Part shown: positions 50,436 through 58,989 of the stretch, one piece after another
Layout of the letters: the number at the start of each line of letters is the position of its first letter
Numbering within the stretch: position 1 is the stretch's first letter
NCBI GenBank assembly: GCA_004556655.1
Contig: SFGF01000006.1
Span: 6,757 to 70,756, forward strand
DNA: 64,000 bases
Reading direction: 5' to 3'
From: Lachnospiraceae bacterium
Lineage (GTDB): Bacteria > Bacillota > Clostridia > Lachnospirales > Lachnospiraceae
Notes under the pieces: model-generated
The model's input: only the letters and a program-made list of their open reading frames with translations
What the model was told of the DNA's origin: nothing
Databases searched by the model: none
Made by a program: the position numbers and the translations under genes

Positions 50436-50459
50436 TGAGACAAGGGACAAAAGCTTTTG
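50436..50459 (+). repeat. Partial relative of the 67-bp repeat with CAAAAGCTTTTG palindrome
   Basis: ATGAGACAAGGGACAAAA matches the head of the tandem repeat at 45969, then runs into CAAAAGCTTTTG (50448-50459). The palindrome overlaps the tetR -35. The same CAAAAGCTTTTG recurs at 51184-51195. Confidence 0.6.
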
Positions 50460-50485
50460 ACAAATTCATCTTGTTATGTTATTCT
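50457..50485 (+). promoter_or_regulatory. Promoter of the tetR efflux operon
   Basis: TTGACA (50457-50462), 17 nt, TATTCT (50480-50485). Confidence 0.8.
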
Positions 50486-50488
50486 GTT

Positions 50489-50505
50489 ACCGACAGGCAG
50501 TCGGT
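50489..50505 (+). promoter_or_regulatory. Candidate TetR operator
   Basis: ACCGACAGGCAGTCGGT: perfect 6-bp inverted repeats ACCGAC / GTCGGT with 5-nt spacing, immediately downstream of the -10, where a TetR repressor would block its own promoter. ACCGAC half-sites are common among TetR/AcrR operators. Confidence 0.7.
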
Positions 50506-50539
50506 CTGTTAATATTATCCAGAAATGGCAGGAATATAA

Positions 50540-51196
50540 ATGAGAGTAGTAAAAGAAGCTGAAGAACGTAAAAACGAAATATTGGATGCAGCAGAAAAGC
50601 TATTTGGAGCAAAAGGGTTCGATCATACCAGCACAAATGATATTTTAAATGAAATCGGGATTGCCCGGGGTACCTTGTATTATCATTTCAAATCAAAAGA
50701 AGATATTCTGGATGCCATGATTGAACGTATAACAAGACAACTGATAGCAAAAGCAACAGACATCGTGCAAAAGAAAGAAATTCCGGTACTGCAGCGTCTG
50801 ACCATGACAATTATGGCATTGAATGTAAACAATGAACTTGGGTTGGAAGTAATGCAGCAGGTACACAAACCGCAAAATGCTCTGATGCATCAGAAAATGC
50901 AGGAAACTTTACTAAGCGGTGTCAATCCATTGATTACCGGTCTGATTGAGGAGGGAATCCAACAGGATATTTTCAGAACAGATTATCCCGCAGAAGCGGT
51001 GGAAATGACTATGTTATATTCCAGCACAGCTTTTGATTCCATGACTGTATACACTGAAGAAGAACGGCAAAGAAAAATCGTTGCGTTTATTTATAATCTG
51101 GAACAACTGTTGGGGATGGAACACGGAAGTATGCAGTCTGCCATTCTTCCTATTTTCCAGAACGAAACCAGACATCATGAGGTCAAAAGCTTTTGA
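50540..51196 (+). CDS. TetR/AcrR-family transcriptional repressor
   Basis: 218 residues. N-terminal HTH: ILDAAEKLFGAKGFDHTSTNDILNEIGIARGTLYYHFKSKEDIL region (about 14-58), the standard TetR pattern. The C-terminal ligand domain is family-specific. Heads an operon with an MFS transporter and an ABC exporter, so it probably represses them until a toxic compound binds; a palindromic operator sits over its transcription start. A perfect 18-bp palindrome (GGTCAAAAGCTTTTGACC, 51181-51198) covers its stop codon. Confidence 0.92.
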   Translation: MRVVKEAEERKNEILDAAEKLFGAKGFDHTSTNDILNEIGIARGTLYYHFKSKEDILDAMIERITRQLIAKATDIVQKKEIPVLQRLTMTIMALNVNNELGLEVMQQVHKPQNALMHQKMQETLLSGVNPLITGLIEEGIQQDIFRTDYPAEAVEMTMLYSSTAFDSMTVYTEEERQRKIVAFIYNLEQLLGMEHGSMQSAILPIFQNETRHHEVKSF

Positions 51197-51198
51197 CC
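51181..51198 (+). promoter_or_regulatory. Perfect 18-bp palindrome at the tetR stop
   Basis: GGTCAAAAGCTTTTGACC spans the stop codon of tetR, 33 nt before the MFS gene. Its centre CAAAAGCTTTTG also occurs over the tetR -35. A second regulator site or an RNA hairpin between cistrons is possible. Confidence 0.5.
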
Positions 51199-51230
51199 CT
51201 AATATCTAAGAAAGAATTGAGGAGTTTCAT

Positions 51231-52469
51231 ATGGGGAAGACAAAAAGCAATTTTTCAAAGTTTATGCTGCTCTGGACAGGAGAATTTGTATCTTCCATCG
51301 GCGGCGGTCTTACCAGTTTTGGTCTGGGGGTATATGTATTTAATCAAACAGGAAGTGCTGCCAGCATGGCGCTCGTCACACTGCTGGCATTTTTACCAAC
51401 TCTTTTGTTCAGTGTTCCTGCCGGCGTGCTGGCAGACAGATATGACAGAAGATTGCTCATGATGATGGGGGATGGATTATCCGCACTGGGAATTCTCTAT
51501 ATATTAATCTGCATGCTTCAGGGAGATGCTGCTCTCTATCAGATTTGTATTGGTGTATTTATAAGTTCCGTGTTTTCCTCTCTCCTAGAACCTTCCTATC
51601 GTGCTACTGTTACAGATTTGCTCACCAATGAGGAGTATTCAAAAGCAAGCGGTATGGTAAGCATAGCCGGAAGTGCGCGCTATCTCATCTCTCCGATTTT
51701 AGCCGGAATTCTGCTTGCCGTCAGTAATATAAAACTCCTGCTGCTTATTGATATCTGTACTTTCATCCTCACGGTGATTTCAACCGCCGTTGTAAGAAAA
51801 GGAATCGCAGTAAAAGAAATGGAAAATAAATGTTCTTTTGCTGAAAGCTTAAAACAGGGATGGAAAGCAATTACCAAACGACGTGGGGTATTTATTTTGA
51901 TTGTAATATCCTCCGTCATGACTTGTTTTATGGGTGTTTTACAGATTTTGGCTGAACCTCTGATTCTGGATTTTTCAAACAGTACCATTCTGGGTATCGG
52001 AGAAACGATCTGTGCCTGTGGAATGTTAGTATCCAGCCTGTTTTTAGGTGCAAAAGGATTACATCAAGGATATGTAAAAATCCTGAGTATTTCTTTGTTC
52101 CTTGCGGGCATTGGTATGATTGGATTCGGAATTCAGGAAAATATCTATATCATCTGCATTTTTGGTTTTCTGTTTTTTGCCACGCTTCCCTTTGCCAACA
52201 ATTGTCTGGATTATCTGGTAAGAACCAATATTCCCGATGAACTGCAGGGAAGAGCCTGGGGCATGATCGGATTTTTATCTCAGATCGGATATGTTGTAGC
52301 CTACGCAACCGCAGGTGCGGCAGCAGACGGTATTGCTGCACAATTTCATATCAGAGTCGGTCGAGGCGCAGCCGTTGTTGTCATAGCCGCAGGCATCTTT
52401 TTAAGTTTAACATCACTGTTGATATATCCCGTAAAAAGTGTCAGGGCACTGGAAAGGAAAACAGTATGA
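51231..52469 (+). CDS. MFS transporter, macrolide/drug efflux type
   Basis: 412 residues, 12 predicted membrane helices. The N-terminus has the MFS_3-like GEFVSSIGGGLTSFGLGVYVF and the loop 2-3 motif GVLADRYDRRLLMMMGD; the sequence EPSYRATVTDLLTNEEYSKASGM is typical of MefA-like exporters. Located between the tetR repressor and an ABC exporter that overlaps it by 4 nt, supporting a drug or peptide efflux role. Confidence 0.88.
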   Translation: MGKTKSNFSKFMLLWTGEFVSSIGGGLTSFGLGVYVFNQTGSAASMALVTLLAFLPTLLFSVPAGVLADRYDRRLLMMMGDGLSALGILYILICMLQGDAALYQICIGVFISSVFSSLLEPSYRATVTDLLTNEEYSKASGMVSIAGSARYLISPILAGILLAVSNIKLLLLIDICTFILTVISTAVVRKGIAVKEMENKCSFAESLKQGWKAITKRRGVFILIVISSVMTCFMGVLQILAEPLILDFSNSTILGIGETICACGMLVSSLFLGAKGLHQGYVKILSISLFLAGIGMIGFGIQENIYIICIFGFLFFATLPFANNCLDYLVRTNIPDELQGRAWGMIGFLSQIGYVVAYATAGAAADGIAAQFHIRVGRGAAVVVIAAGIFLSLTSLLIYPVKSVRALERKTV

Positions 52470-54718
52470 CAGGAAAGTTGATAAGGAACGATATAAAACA
52501 AAATAAATTATTATCCGCGATGACAATTATATTTATGGCAATTTCATCCATGCTGCTTGTTCTCACAGTTTTGTTGTTTACCAATCTTCTCTGTTCCATT
52601 GACGATCTCATGGCAACTGCAAAGACACCTGATTTTCTGCAAATGCATACCGGAGAGCTGGATGAATCGCAACTCCATCGTTTTGCTCTTGCGCATTCCG
52701 AAGTGAGGGAATGGCAGATATGCAAATACCTGAATCTGGAAAACAGCAGCATTTATCTGGGAAACTACAGTCTGGCAGACAGTACTCAGGATAATGGTCT
52801 TTGCGTGCAGGGAGAAAAATTTGATTATTTACTGAGCACAGAGAATCACGTTCTAAATGTTTCTCAAGGTGAAGTATATGTTCCTGTCTGTTATCGCACT
52901 CAGTATGATCTGCACCTTGGAGATACCATGGAAATCGGCAGTCAAAAGATGCACATTGCAGGTTTCCTCAGAGATTCCCAGATGAACTCCATGATGGCTT
53001 CCTCCAAACGATTTCTTGTAAATGAAAGCGATTATCAAAAACTCGCAGAATCAGGTGAAGAAGAATATCTGATTGAATTTCTCTTGAAAGACGGAACTGA
53101 CACTGGCGTATTTGCCGCGGACTATGCCGCTGAGGGACTTCCTGCCAACGGTCCGACAATCACCGGCCCACTTATTCGTATGATGAATGCCCTTTCCGAC
53201 GGAATGATGATTCTGGTGATTTTGCTTGTAAGCATAGTCGTCCTGCTCATTTCCATCCTTTGTATCCGTTTTATTCTTGCTTTGCGGCTAGAAAGAGACA
53301 AAAAAGAAATTGGCATGCTGAAAGCACTCGGAATTGGAAAAAAAGAGATTCGTCAGCTTTATTTTGCAAAGTATATTCTTTTTTCTGTATGTGGAGCTTT
53401 TATCGGACTTGTTTTGGCCCGTACGATGCAGAAACCTTTACTCCGACAAATGCAGGAACTATATGGTGCTTCAAGTGCAGGATGGCAGTCAGATATATTC
53501 TCTATTCTTGCAGTACTTCTTACGGAAGGGCTTATTCTGTTTTCTATCAGATGTGGTCTGAAAAAAACAGAACGATACACTGTTTTGGAAGCACTGTTTC
53601 CCAAACAGACAGAGAATAAGAAAAATAACCACAGACAATATCTGTTTATCGGTTTTGTAGTGGCTGCCTGCACCTTTTTGATGCTTGTACCTCAAAACTT
53701 GTACAGTTCTCTTTCTTCTCCGAAATTTGTTACTTATATGGGAATCGGAGACGGGGAAATCCGCATCGATATAAGGCAGACAGAAGATATCCGTACCATA
53801 ACAGAGCGGATTGATACTGAACTTAAAAATGATTCACGAGTAAAAAAATATACGGTGCTTCAGACGAAATCCTGTCCCGCTTTATCTTCCGACGGAAATC
53901 AGATAAACCTGACTGTTGAAGCAGGTGATCATAATGCTTTTCCCATAAGCTACATAGAAGGGAAAGCACCTGAAGGAGAAAAAGAAATTGCCCTGTCTTC
54001 TTTGAATGCAGAAGAATTAGGTCTGTCTGTGGGAAGCACTCTGGAGCTTCTGATAAACGATACACAAATATCTTATACGATATGCGGTATCTATTCCGAT
54101 ATTACCAATGGAGGAAAAACAGCGAAAGTGGGAATATCATCTCCTATTAAGGACGATAATATTCCTGCCATGTGGAACATCGTATATGTCTCACTTGAAG
54201 ATTCTGTTTCAAAAGAACAATGGATTGAAGAATACAACCAAACAGGCATAAAGATTGTAGATATCGCAGATTATGTGAAAGGAACTTACGGACAGACATT
54301 GCAGGAAATCCGTCTTGCTTCAAAAACAGCCACAATAATTGCCGCTGTCATTATTTCTCTGGTGGTGGCATTGTTTACACGGCTCATCGTGGAAAAAAAT
54401 CGTTATTCTATATCCCTGCAAAAAGCACTTGGTTTTACCAGCGGCAGCATAAAAAAATCCTATATGATAAAAGGGCTTTTGCCTGCTATAATAGGAACTG
54501 TAGTGGGATTAATCACAGGAAACAGAATCGGAGAATATCTCTGCGGTATGATCTTGAAATCATTCGGTGCAGATCGCTTCCATTTTGTCATAGATTGGAA
54601 TAAAACACTATTCTTGATACCCATCATCTCTCTGACAACAGCAGGCACTGCAGTTTGGATCGGCATAATGGCAATAAAAAAAGTGAAAGCTTTTGAATGT
54701 TGTATGGGAAAGGAGTAG
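52466..54718 (+). CDS. FtsX-type ABC transporter permease
   Basis: 750 residues. Two FtsX-like halves: a first membrane helix (about 15-40), an extracytoplasmic domain (about 45-240), three helices (about 245-365), another helix near 395 then a second extracytoplasmic domain (about 410-610), and three closing helices (TIIAAVIISLVVALFTRLI, LLPAIIGTVVGLITG, IPIISLTTAGTAVWIGIMAI). Resembles permeases of peptide-antibiotic resistance or lipoprotein-type exporters. Its ATPase is encoded 4 nt downstream. Confidence 0.9.
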   Translation: MTGKLIRNDIKQNKLLSAMTIIFMAISSMLLVLTVLLFTNLLCSIDDLMATAKTPDFLQMHTGELDESQLHRFALAHSEVREWQICKYLNLENSSIYLGNYSLADSTQDNGLCVQGEKFDYLLSTENHVLNVSQGEVYVPVCYRTQYDLHLGDTMEIGSQKMHIAGFLRDSQMNSMMASSKRFLVNESDYQKLAESGEEEYLIEFLLKDGTDTGVFAADYAAEGLPANGPTITGPLIRMMNALSDGMMILVILLVSIVVLLISILCIRFILALRLERDKKEIGMLKALGIGKKEIRQLYFAKYILFSVCGAFIGLVLARTMQKPLLRQMQELYGASSAGWQSDIFSILAVLLTEGLILFSIRCGLKKTERYTVLEALFPKQTENKKNNHRQYLFIGFVVAACTFLMLVPQNLYSSLSSPKFVTYMGIGDGEIRIDIRQTEDIRTITERIDTELKNDSRVKKYTVLQTKSCPALSSDGNQINLTVEAGDHNAFPISYIEGKAPEGEKEIALSSLNAEELGLSVGSTLELLINDTQISYTICGIYSDITNGGKTAKVGISSPIKDDNIPAMWNIVYVSLEDSVSKEQWIEEYNQTGIKIVDIADYVKGTYGQTLQEIRLASKTATIIAAVIISLVVALFTRLIVEKNRYSISLQKALGFTSGSIKKSYMIKGLLPAIIGTVVGLITGNRIGEYLCGMILKSFGADRFHFVIDWNKTLFLIPIISLTTAGTAVWIGIMAIKKVKAFECCMGKE

Positions 54719-54722
54719 GACA

Positions 54723-55475
54723 ATGAAAGACTTATTAAAAGTAGAAAATCTATGTAAAAATCAGATACTGGATCACGTTTCTTTTACTATGGATTCAGGA
54801 GAAATGACGGCGATCATGGGACCGTCCGGTTCCGGAAAATCTACGCTTTTATATCAGATATCCGGTATGGATCAGCCCTCCAGCGGAAAAGTATGGCTGA
54901 ACGGTCAGGAAATTACGGGACTTTCAGAAGATGAAAAATCAAATCTCCGATTGCACCGTATGGGATTCGTCTTTCAGCAAATGAATATGATGTCCAATTT
55001 AAACATTCTGGACAATATCTTGCTTCCTGCGATACAGGCAAATAAAGGCAAAAAAGATAATAGAAAATCAAAAGCTGAATTAACGGAAAATGCCAAAAAA
55101 CTGATGCAAAAACTGTCTATTTCTGACCTGGCAGATCGAAGCATTACTCAAGCTTCCGGTGGACAGCTTCAGCGTGCCTGCATATGCAGAAGTATGATAA
55201 ACCAGCCCGAAATTCTATTTGCGGATGAGCCGACCGGTGCATTGAATAAAAGCACAGCTGCCGAAGTCATGGAAGAATTTGTAGAGCTGAATCGTGAAGG
55301 AACCACAATCCTGATGGTAACACACGACAGCAAAATTGCCAGCAGATGCAGTAGAATCTTGTATCTTCTGGATGGCAGCATTCATGGAGAATTAATTCTT
55401 GGAAAATCAGATACCATTACCGAAAAGGAACGGGAAGAAAGAGTCAGCCAATGGCTGATGGAAATGGGTTGGTAA
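54723..55475 (+). CDS. ABC exporter ATPase (MacB/BceA/LolD type)
   Basis: 250 residues. Walker A MGPSGSGKSTLLYQISGMD, Q-loop FVFQQMNMMSNLNILDNI, signature ASGGQLQRACICRSM (SGGQ form), Walker B ILFADEPTGALNKSTA, H-loop MVTHDSKIA. Pairs with the FtsX-type permease gene just upstream. ATG 54723 follows AAGGAG by 7 nt; the longer frame inside the permease gene is rejected. The combination resembles resistance exporters for membrane-active peptides. Confidence 0.93.
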   Translation: MKDLLKVENLCKNQILDHVSFTMDSGEMTAIMGPSGSGKSTLLYQISGMDQPSSGKVWLNGQEITGLSEDEKSNLRLHRMGFVFQQMNMMSNLNILDNILLPAIQANKGKKDNRKSKAELTENAKKLMQKLSISDLADRSITQASGGQLQRACICRSMINQPEILFADEPTGALNKSTAAEVMEEFVELNREGTTILMVTHDSKIASRCSRILYLLDGSIHGELILGKSDTITEKEREERVSQWLMEMGW

Positions 55476-55519
55476 TTTATGATCCCCTACAACAGTGCAT
55501 CATAAGGAGGAAAATAAAT

Positions 55520-55783
55520 ATGTTTCGTTTGTGGGGAAAATTATGGAAAGATAACCGCATGATAAAAGATACTGTTATCTGTGACGAAACAGATGACACG
55601 AGAACGCATAAAGTTTTTCATTCTTTGGATGAAATCTGCTATCTCTGGGATCTCAGTAAACCCATCTGGCTGGAAAGCAACGTAAACGAATTTAAGCGTC
55701 ACGACAAAACAAGATTTTACGCAGACAATTTCATTGATTCCATTGATTTTGATTATCTGGAAATCCAAATCATAGAAGAATAA
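55520..55783 (+). CDS. Small hypothetical protein ending the efflux operon
   Basis: 87 residues, not recognised. Begins MFRLWGKLWKDNRMIKDTVICD, middle KVFHSLDEICYLWDLSKPIWL, ends acidic (FDYLEIQIIEE). Soluble, Trp-rich; no signal or membrane segment. Strong AAGGAGG before ATG 55520. It is 44 nt after the ATPase gene and before a hairpin terminator, so it is part of the tetR-MFS-ABC transcript. Confidence 0.7.
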   Translation: MFRLWGKLWKDNRMIKDTVICDETDDTRTHKVFHSLDEICYLWDLSKPIWLESNVNEFKRHDKTRFYADNFIDSIDFDYLEIQIIEE

Positions 55784-55795
55784 AGATTACAGTTC

Positions 55796-55853
55796 AGCCT
55801 TGCCCGAACAGTTTCAGGTAACTACATCTGATTGCTGTTCGGGCCGGCTTTTA
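55796..55853 (+). terminator. Terminator of the efflux operon
   Basis: AGCC...GCCCGAACAG pairs with CTGTTCGGGC...GGCT (cores at 55802-55811 and 55835-55844), followed by TTTTATAT. Confidence 0.75.
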
Positions 55854-55887
55854 TATATCATTCACCGGTATATCTGATATACACGGA

Positions 55888-56844
55888 TCAATAAACTTTA
55901 TTCTGAGAACTGTTTTGAAGATATCTTTTAATATTTTTCACTGTTTCTTCCACACATCTTTTACGGCTTTCGGTGGCTGCCCATGCGATATGTGGAGTAA
56001 TCAGCAGTTTTCTGCTGTCCTGAATCTTCTGCAGCGGGTTATCCCGGGAAATCGGTTCCGTACTCAGCACATCCAGTCCGGCGCCCGCAATCATTCCCGT
56101 ATTGAGTGCTTTGGCAAGATCAGTCTCATTTACGATTGGACCTCTTGCCAGATTCAAAAGTATAGCTGTCTTTTTCATTTTCTCAAATGCCGCACGGTTC
56201 ATAAGATTATTTGTATGGACATTCAGCGGTGCATGAATGGACAAAATATCCGACTGCTCCAGAAGTGTTGAAAAATCCACTTGTTCATATGCTGTATCAT
56301 ACCTGTTCCCGGAAGCGGAACAGCAAATCACACGACACCCGAATGCTTCCGCAATCTGAGCCACCTTTCTTCCGATTGCGCCCATTCCCAAAATTCCCCA
56401 TGTCTTTCCTGACAGCTCAGTAAATTTTTCTCCATAATAGGAGAACATTCCGCAGTCCGCATATTCTCCCGACTTAACAAACTCATCATAAAATCTAAGC
56501 TTCTCGAGCAAATAAAACAGCAAGGCGAATGTGTGCTGTGCTACTGCCTCCGTAGAATATCCAGCCACATTGTATGCCGCTATTTTTCTTTTTTTCAGAT
56601 ACTCTCCATCCAGATTATTGACACCGGTGGCGGTTACACATACCAGTTCCACTGAAGCTGCAGTCTTCAGCGTTTCTTCACACACCGGAAGTTTATTTAC
56701 TATGATCACCTGGGCATCCTGAATTCTCTCTGCCATCTGCTCTTTGCTCGTCTGAGGATAAACCTCTACTTTTCCAAATTGTTCAAAGGCGGCAAAAGAG
56801 ATATCGTCACCCAGACTTTTTGCTTCTAAAATAGCTATTTTCAT
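55888..56844 (-). CDS. D-isomer-specific 2-hydroxyacid dehydrogenase
   Basis: 318 residues. NAD-binding GILGMGAIGRKVAQIAEAFG (about 148-167), catalytic Arg in LNLARGPIVNE, Glu in LDVLSTEP, His in LITPHIAWA. The sequence ATGVNNLDGEYLKKRKIAAYNVAGYSTEAVAQHT suits the glycerate dehydrogenase/hydroxypyruvate reductase subgroup. Reduces 2-keto acids to D-2-hydroxyacids with NAD(P)H. Stands alone between the efflux operon and a hypothetical membrane protein gene. Confidence 0.9.
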   Translation of the reverse strand: MKIAILEAKSLGDDISFAAFEQFGKVEVYPQTSKEQMAERIQDAQVIIVNKLPVCEETLKTAASVELVCVTATGVNNLDGEYLKKRKIAAYNVAGYSTEAVAQHTFALLFYLLEKLRFYDEFVKSGEYADCGMFSYYGEKFTELSGKTWGILGMGAIGRKVAQIAEAFGCRVICCSASGNRYDTAYEQVDFSTLLEQSDILSIHAPLNVHTNNLMNRAAFEKMKKTAILLNLARGPIVNETDLAKALNTGMIAGAGLDVLSTEPISRDNPLQKIQDSRKLLITPHIAWAATESRKRCVEETVKNIKRYLQNSSQNKVY

Positions 56845-56894
56845 ATTCCATTTCCCTTATCTTATGGTTGCTTTTATCATTTTTTAAGATTTTC

Positions 56895-57572
56895 TCACGT
56901 CAGATATTCCCTTATTACCTCCCGCATAATATGGTCTTCTTCCGGCGTCAGCATATGAGAAAACTTTGTCCCACTGGCAGCGGTCTGCTGAATTCCTTCC
57001 GTAACACGGTTAATCAGTTCTTCCCTCGTCTCTTCCCTGATCTTATCCATCTGAATATCCTGTGTCGGTACCCGGGAAGTATTTTCCATATAGTCCATGA
57101 GCCCGTCCAGAATAATATCCTCTTTACTGATAAATCCCATAAATTGCTTCATCAGAAGCAGCAGTGCAAATATTCCTGCTCCTACCAAAACGTATTGATA
57201 CCGCATCAGTTCCGCTTCTTCATAGCGATATGTTCCATAAACAGCGGCCATCATCAAAAGGAAACACAGCAGTGCACCAAAACCAATCCCCTGCTTCCAT
57301 TTTTGCAAACTGATTCCCCACACTTTTCCTTTCACCAGCTGGGTACGAATAAAAACTTCCGGGTTATTGATCGCCTGTTCACGTGTAAGACGCATCTGAT
57401 ATTCGTTCAAAAATTCTTTTGTCCACTTTCCTTTTGGTTCCGTTATCCGGCGTAAATCACGCATAGCTCTGCTGTAAAAGTGATCCACCATAACAATGCA
57501 GAAAACTCCCAGTATTCCTGCCGCAATCATCCCATAAAGCAACAGATTTTGTTTCATCCATTCATGAAGCAT
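56895..57572 (-). CDS. Hypothetical membrane protein
   Basis: 225 residues, no family recognised. One N-terminal helix (LLLYGMIAAGILGVFCIVMVDHFY), a cytoplasmic basic region (AMRDLRRITEPKGKWTKEFLNEYQMRLTREQAINNPEVFI), two more helices (GFGALLCFLLMMAAVYGTY and YVLVGAGIFALLLLMKQFMGFI) and a C-terminal charged domain (about 155-225). The layout suggests a membrane-anchored scaffold; nothing catalytic is visible. GGGGGT precedes ATG 57572. Confidence 0.65.
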   Translation of the reverse strand: MLHEWMKQNLLLYGMIAAGILGVFCIVMVDHFYSRAMRDLRRITEPKGKWTKEFLNEYQMRLTREQAINNPEVFIRTQLVKGKVWGISLQKWKQGIGFGALLCFLLMMAAVYGTYRYEEAELMRYQYVLVGAGIFALLLLMKQFMGFISKEDIILDGLMDYMENTSRVPTQDIQMDKIREETREELINRVTEGIQQTAASGTKFSHMLTPEEDHIMREVIREYLT

Positions 57573-57765
57573 ATGTGATTACCCCCTTATTTTCATCTCC
57601 CGAAATGGGAGGATTTCCAGCCGTTCATAGCCCCGGGGCTTACCAGCGGCCTTCTGGAGATATTATATCGCCCATATGCCGGATTTGAAACCAAAATCGT
57701 TCGTCAAATTCCCTGTATTTTTGCCACAGACACTCATTTTTCATGGAAGTAACATTCAATTTTAA

Positions 57766-58464
57766 TTACAGTTCTCTTAACATCTCACTCACAAGATTTA
57801 CACAGTGCCAAGCCGCTTTTTTCTCAAATGTAGGATAATCCATGGTTGCACTATTGTCTGCTTTATCTGAGATCGCACGCAAAATGACAAAAGGTATTTT
57901 ATTCAAATACGCTACCTGTGCAATTGCCGCGCCTTCCATTTCTGTACAATATCCTGCATAAGTTTTAATCAGCTCATCTTTTACCTCAGCATTGGCCACA
58001 AATTGATCGCCGCTTACGATTCTTCCTTCAAATACTTCAATATCCGGATTCACCTTTTTGCACACACTTACCGCTTTTTCACGAAGTGCCGCATTGGCCA
58101 CAAAGGAAAAAACTTCCATTCCGGGGATCTGCCCTTTCTGATATCCGAATTCTCTGGCATCTACATCATGTTGAAGAGTATCTGTAGATACCACAATATC
58201 TCCAATATTAATCTCGTTTTTTAAGGAGCCCGCAATACCTGTATTGATAACTGCTTCCACCTGAAAATCATCAACCAGGATCTGTGTGCATACTGCCGCA
58301 TTCACTTTTCCAATACCAGATTGTACAACAACTACTTCTTTTCCGTTCAGAATACCATGATGAAATTCCATGGAAGCTTTCTTCGTTAAGGTCACATGTT
58401 CCATCCGTTCCTGCAACGCTTCCACTTCTATTTTCATTGCTCCGATAATTCCTATTTTGTTCAC
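57766..58464 (-). CDS. mtnN: 5'-methylthioadenosine/S-adenosylhomocysteine nucleosidase
   Basis: 232 residues. Starts at GTG 58464 (GGAGG 8 nt upstream). Contains IGIIGAMKIEVEAL, VVVVQSGIGKVNAAVC, INTGIAGSL, FVANAEVKDELI, CTEMEGAAIAQVAY (substrate Met/Glu) and FVILRAISDKAD (catalytic Asp). Cleaves adenine from MTA and SAH, recycling products of methylation and polyamine or autoinducer metabolism. Confidence 0.96.
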   Translation of the reverse strand: MNKIGIIGAMKIEVEALQERMEHVTLTKKASMEFHHGILNGKEVVVVQSGIGKVNAAVCTQILVDDFQVEAVINTGIAGSLKNEINIGDIVVSTDTLQHDVDAREFGYQKGQIPGMEVFSFVANAALREKAVSVCKKVNPDIEVFEGRIVSGDQFVANAEVKDELIKTYAGYCTEMEGAAIAQVAYLNKIPFVILRAISDKADNSATMDYPTFEKKAAWHCVNLVSEMLREL

Positions 58465-58584
58465 TTTATTTTCCTCCATATCTGTCTTATCATTCGCTGC
58501 TCTCAAAATGTGCAGGCACATTTTTCTTGCTAACGCTCATTATATCATAAATCACTCAACGATTAAAATATTTCAATTATTTTG

Positions 58585-58613
58585 TTCAAATATATACTGT
58601 TTTTTGCTATAAT
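58585..58613 (+). promoter_or_regulatory. Promoter of the TSCPD-domain gene
   Basis: TTCAAA (58585-58590), 17 nt, TATAAT (58608-58613), 86 nt before the start codon. Confidence 0.65.
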
Positions 58614-58698
58614 ACCAATGGATTTTAATGTTGCCGTTTTTCACAATCGGCAGCGTTATCTGGCAAAGCAATTTACACATGAGAACAGGAGGAATATT

Positions 58699-58938
58699 AT
58701 GGTATACAAAACAAAAGGAACATGTTCTTCCCAGATCAGTTTTGAACTGATTGACGGAAAGCTTCACAATGTAGTATTTACCGGCGGCTGTAATGGTAAC
58801 CTGAAAGGAATTGGTGCTCTGGTAGAAGGTCAGGATGCAAAAGAGGTCATCTCACGACTGGAAGGAATCCACTGTGGATTCAAACCAACCTCATGTCCGG
58901 ATCAGCTGGCACAAGCCCTGAAACAGGCTTTGAAATAA
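58699..58938 (+). CDS. TSCPD-domain small protein (TIGR03905 type)
   Basis: 79 residues. Ends with the name-giving motif: CGFKPTSCPDQLAQALKQALK. Also VVFTGGCNGNLKGIGALVEG. The domain is also found attached to ribonucleotide reductases, where it is thought to bind metal through its cysteines (Cys positions about 8, 34, 56, 62 here). Function of the free form is not known. AGGAGG precedes ATG 58699; the longer frame to 58582 covers the promoter and is rejected. Confidence 0.9.
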   Translation: MVYKTKGTCSSQISFELIDGKLHNVVFTGGCNGNLKGIGALVEGQDAKEVISRLEGIHCGFKPTSCPDQLAQALKQALK

Positions 58939-58951
58939 TCTCAATGAAAGC

Positions 58952-58986
58952 ATACGGCTCCACATATACCCGGTGTGAAGCCGTAT
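58952..58986. terminator. Bidirectional terminator between TSCPD and beta-CASP genes
   Basis: ATACGGCT / AGCCGTAT with internal CACA/TGTG pairing; T-rich sequence follows on the plus strand. Convergent genes end on both sides. Confidence 0.7.
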
Positions 58987-58989
58987 ATT

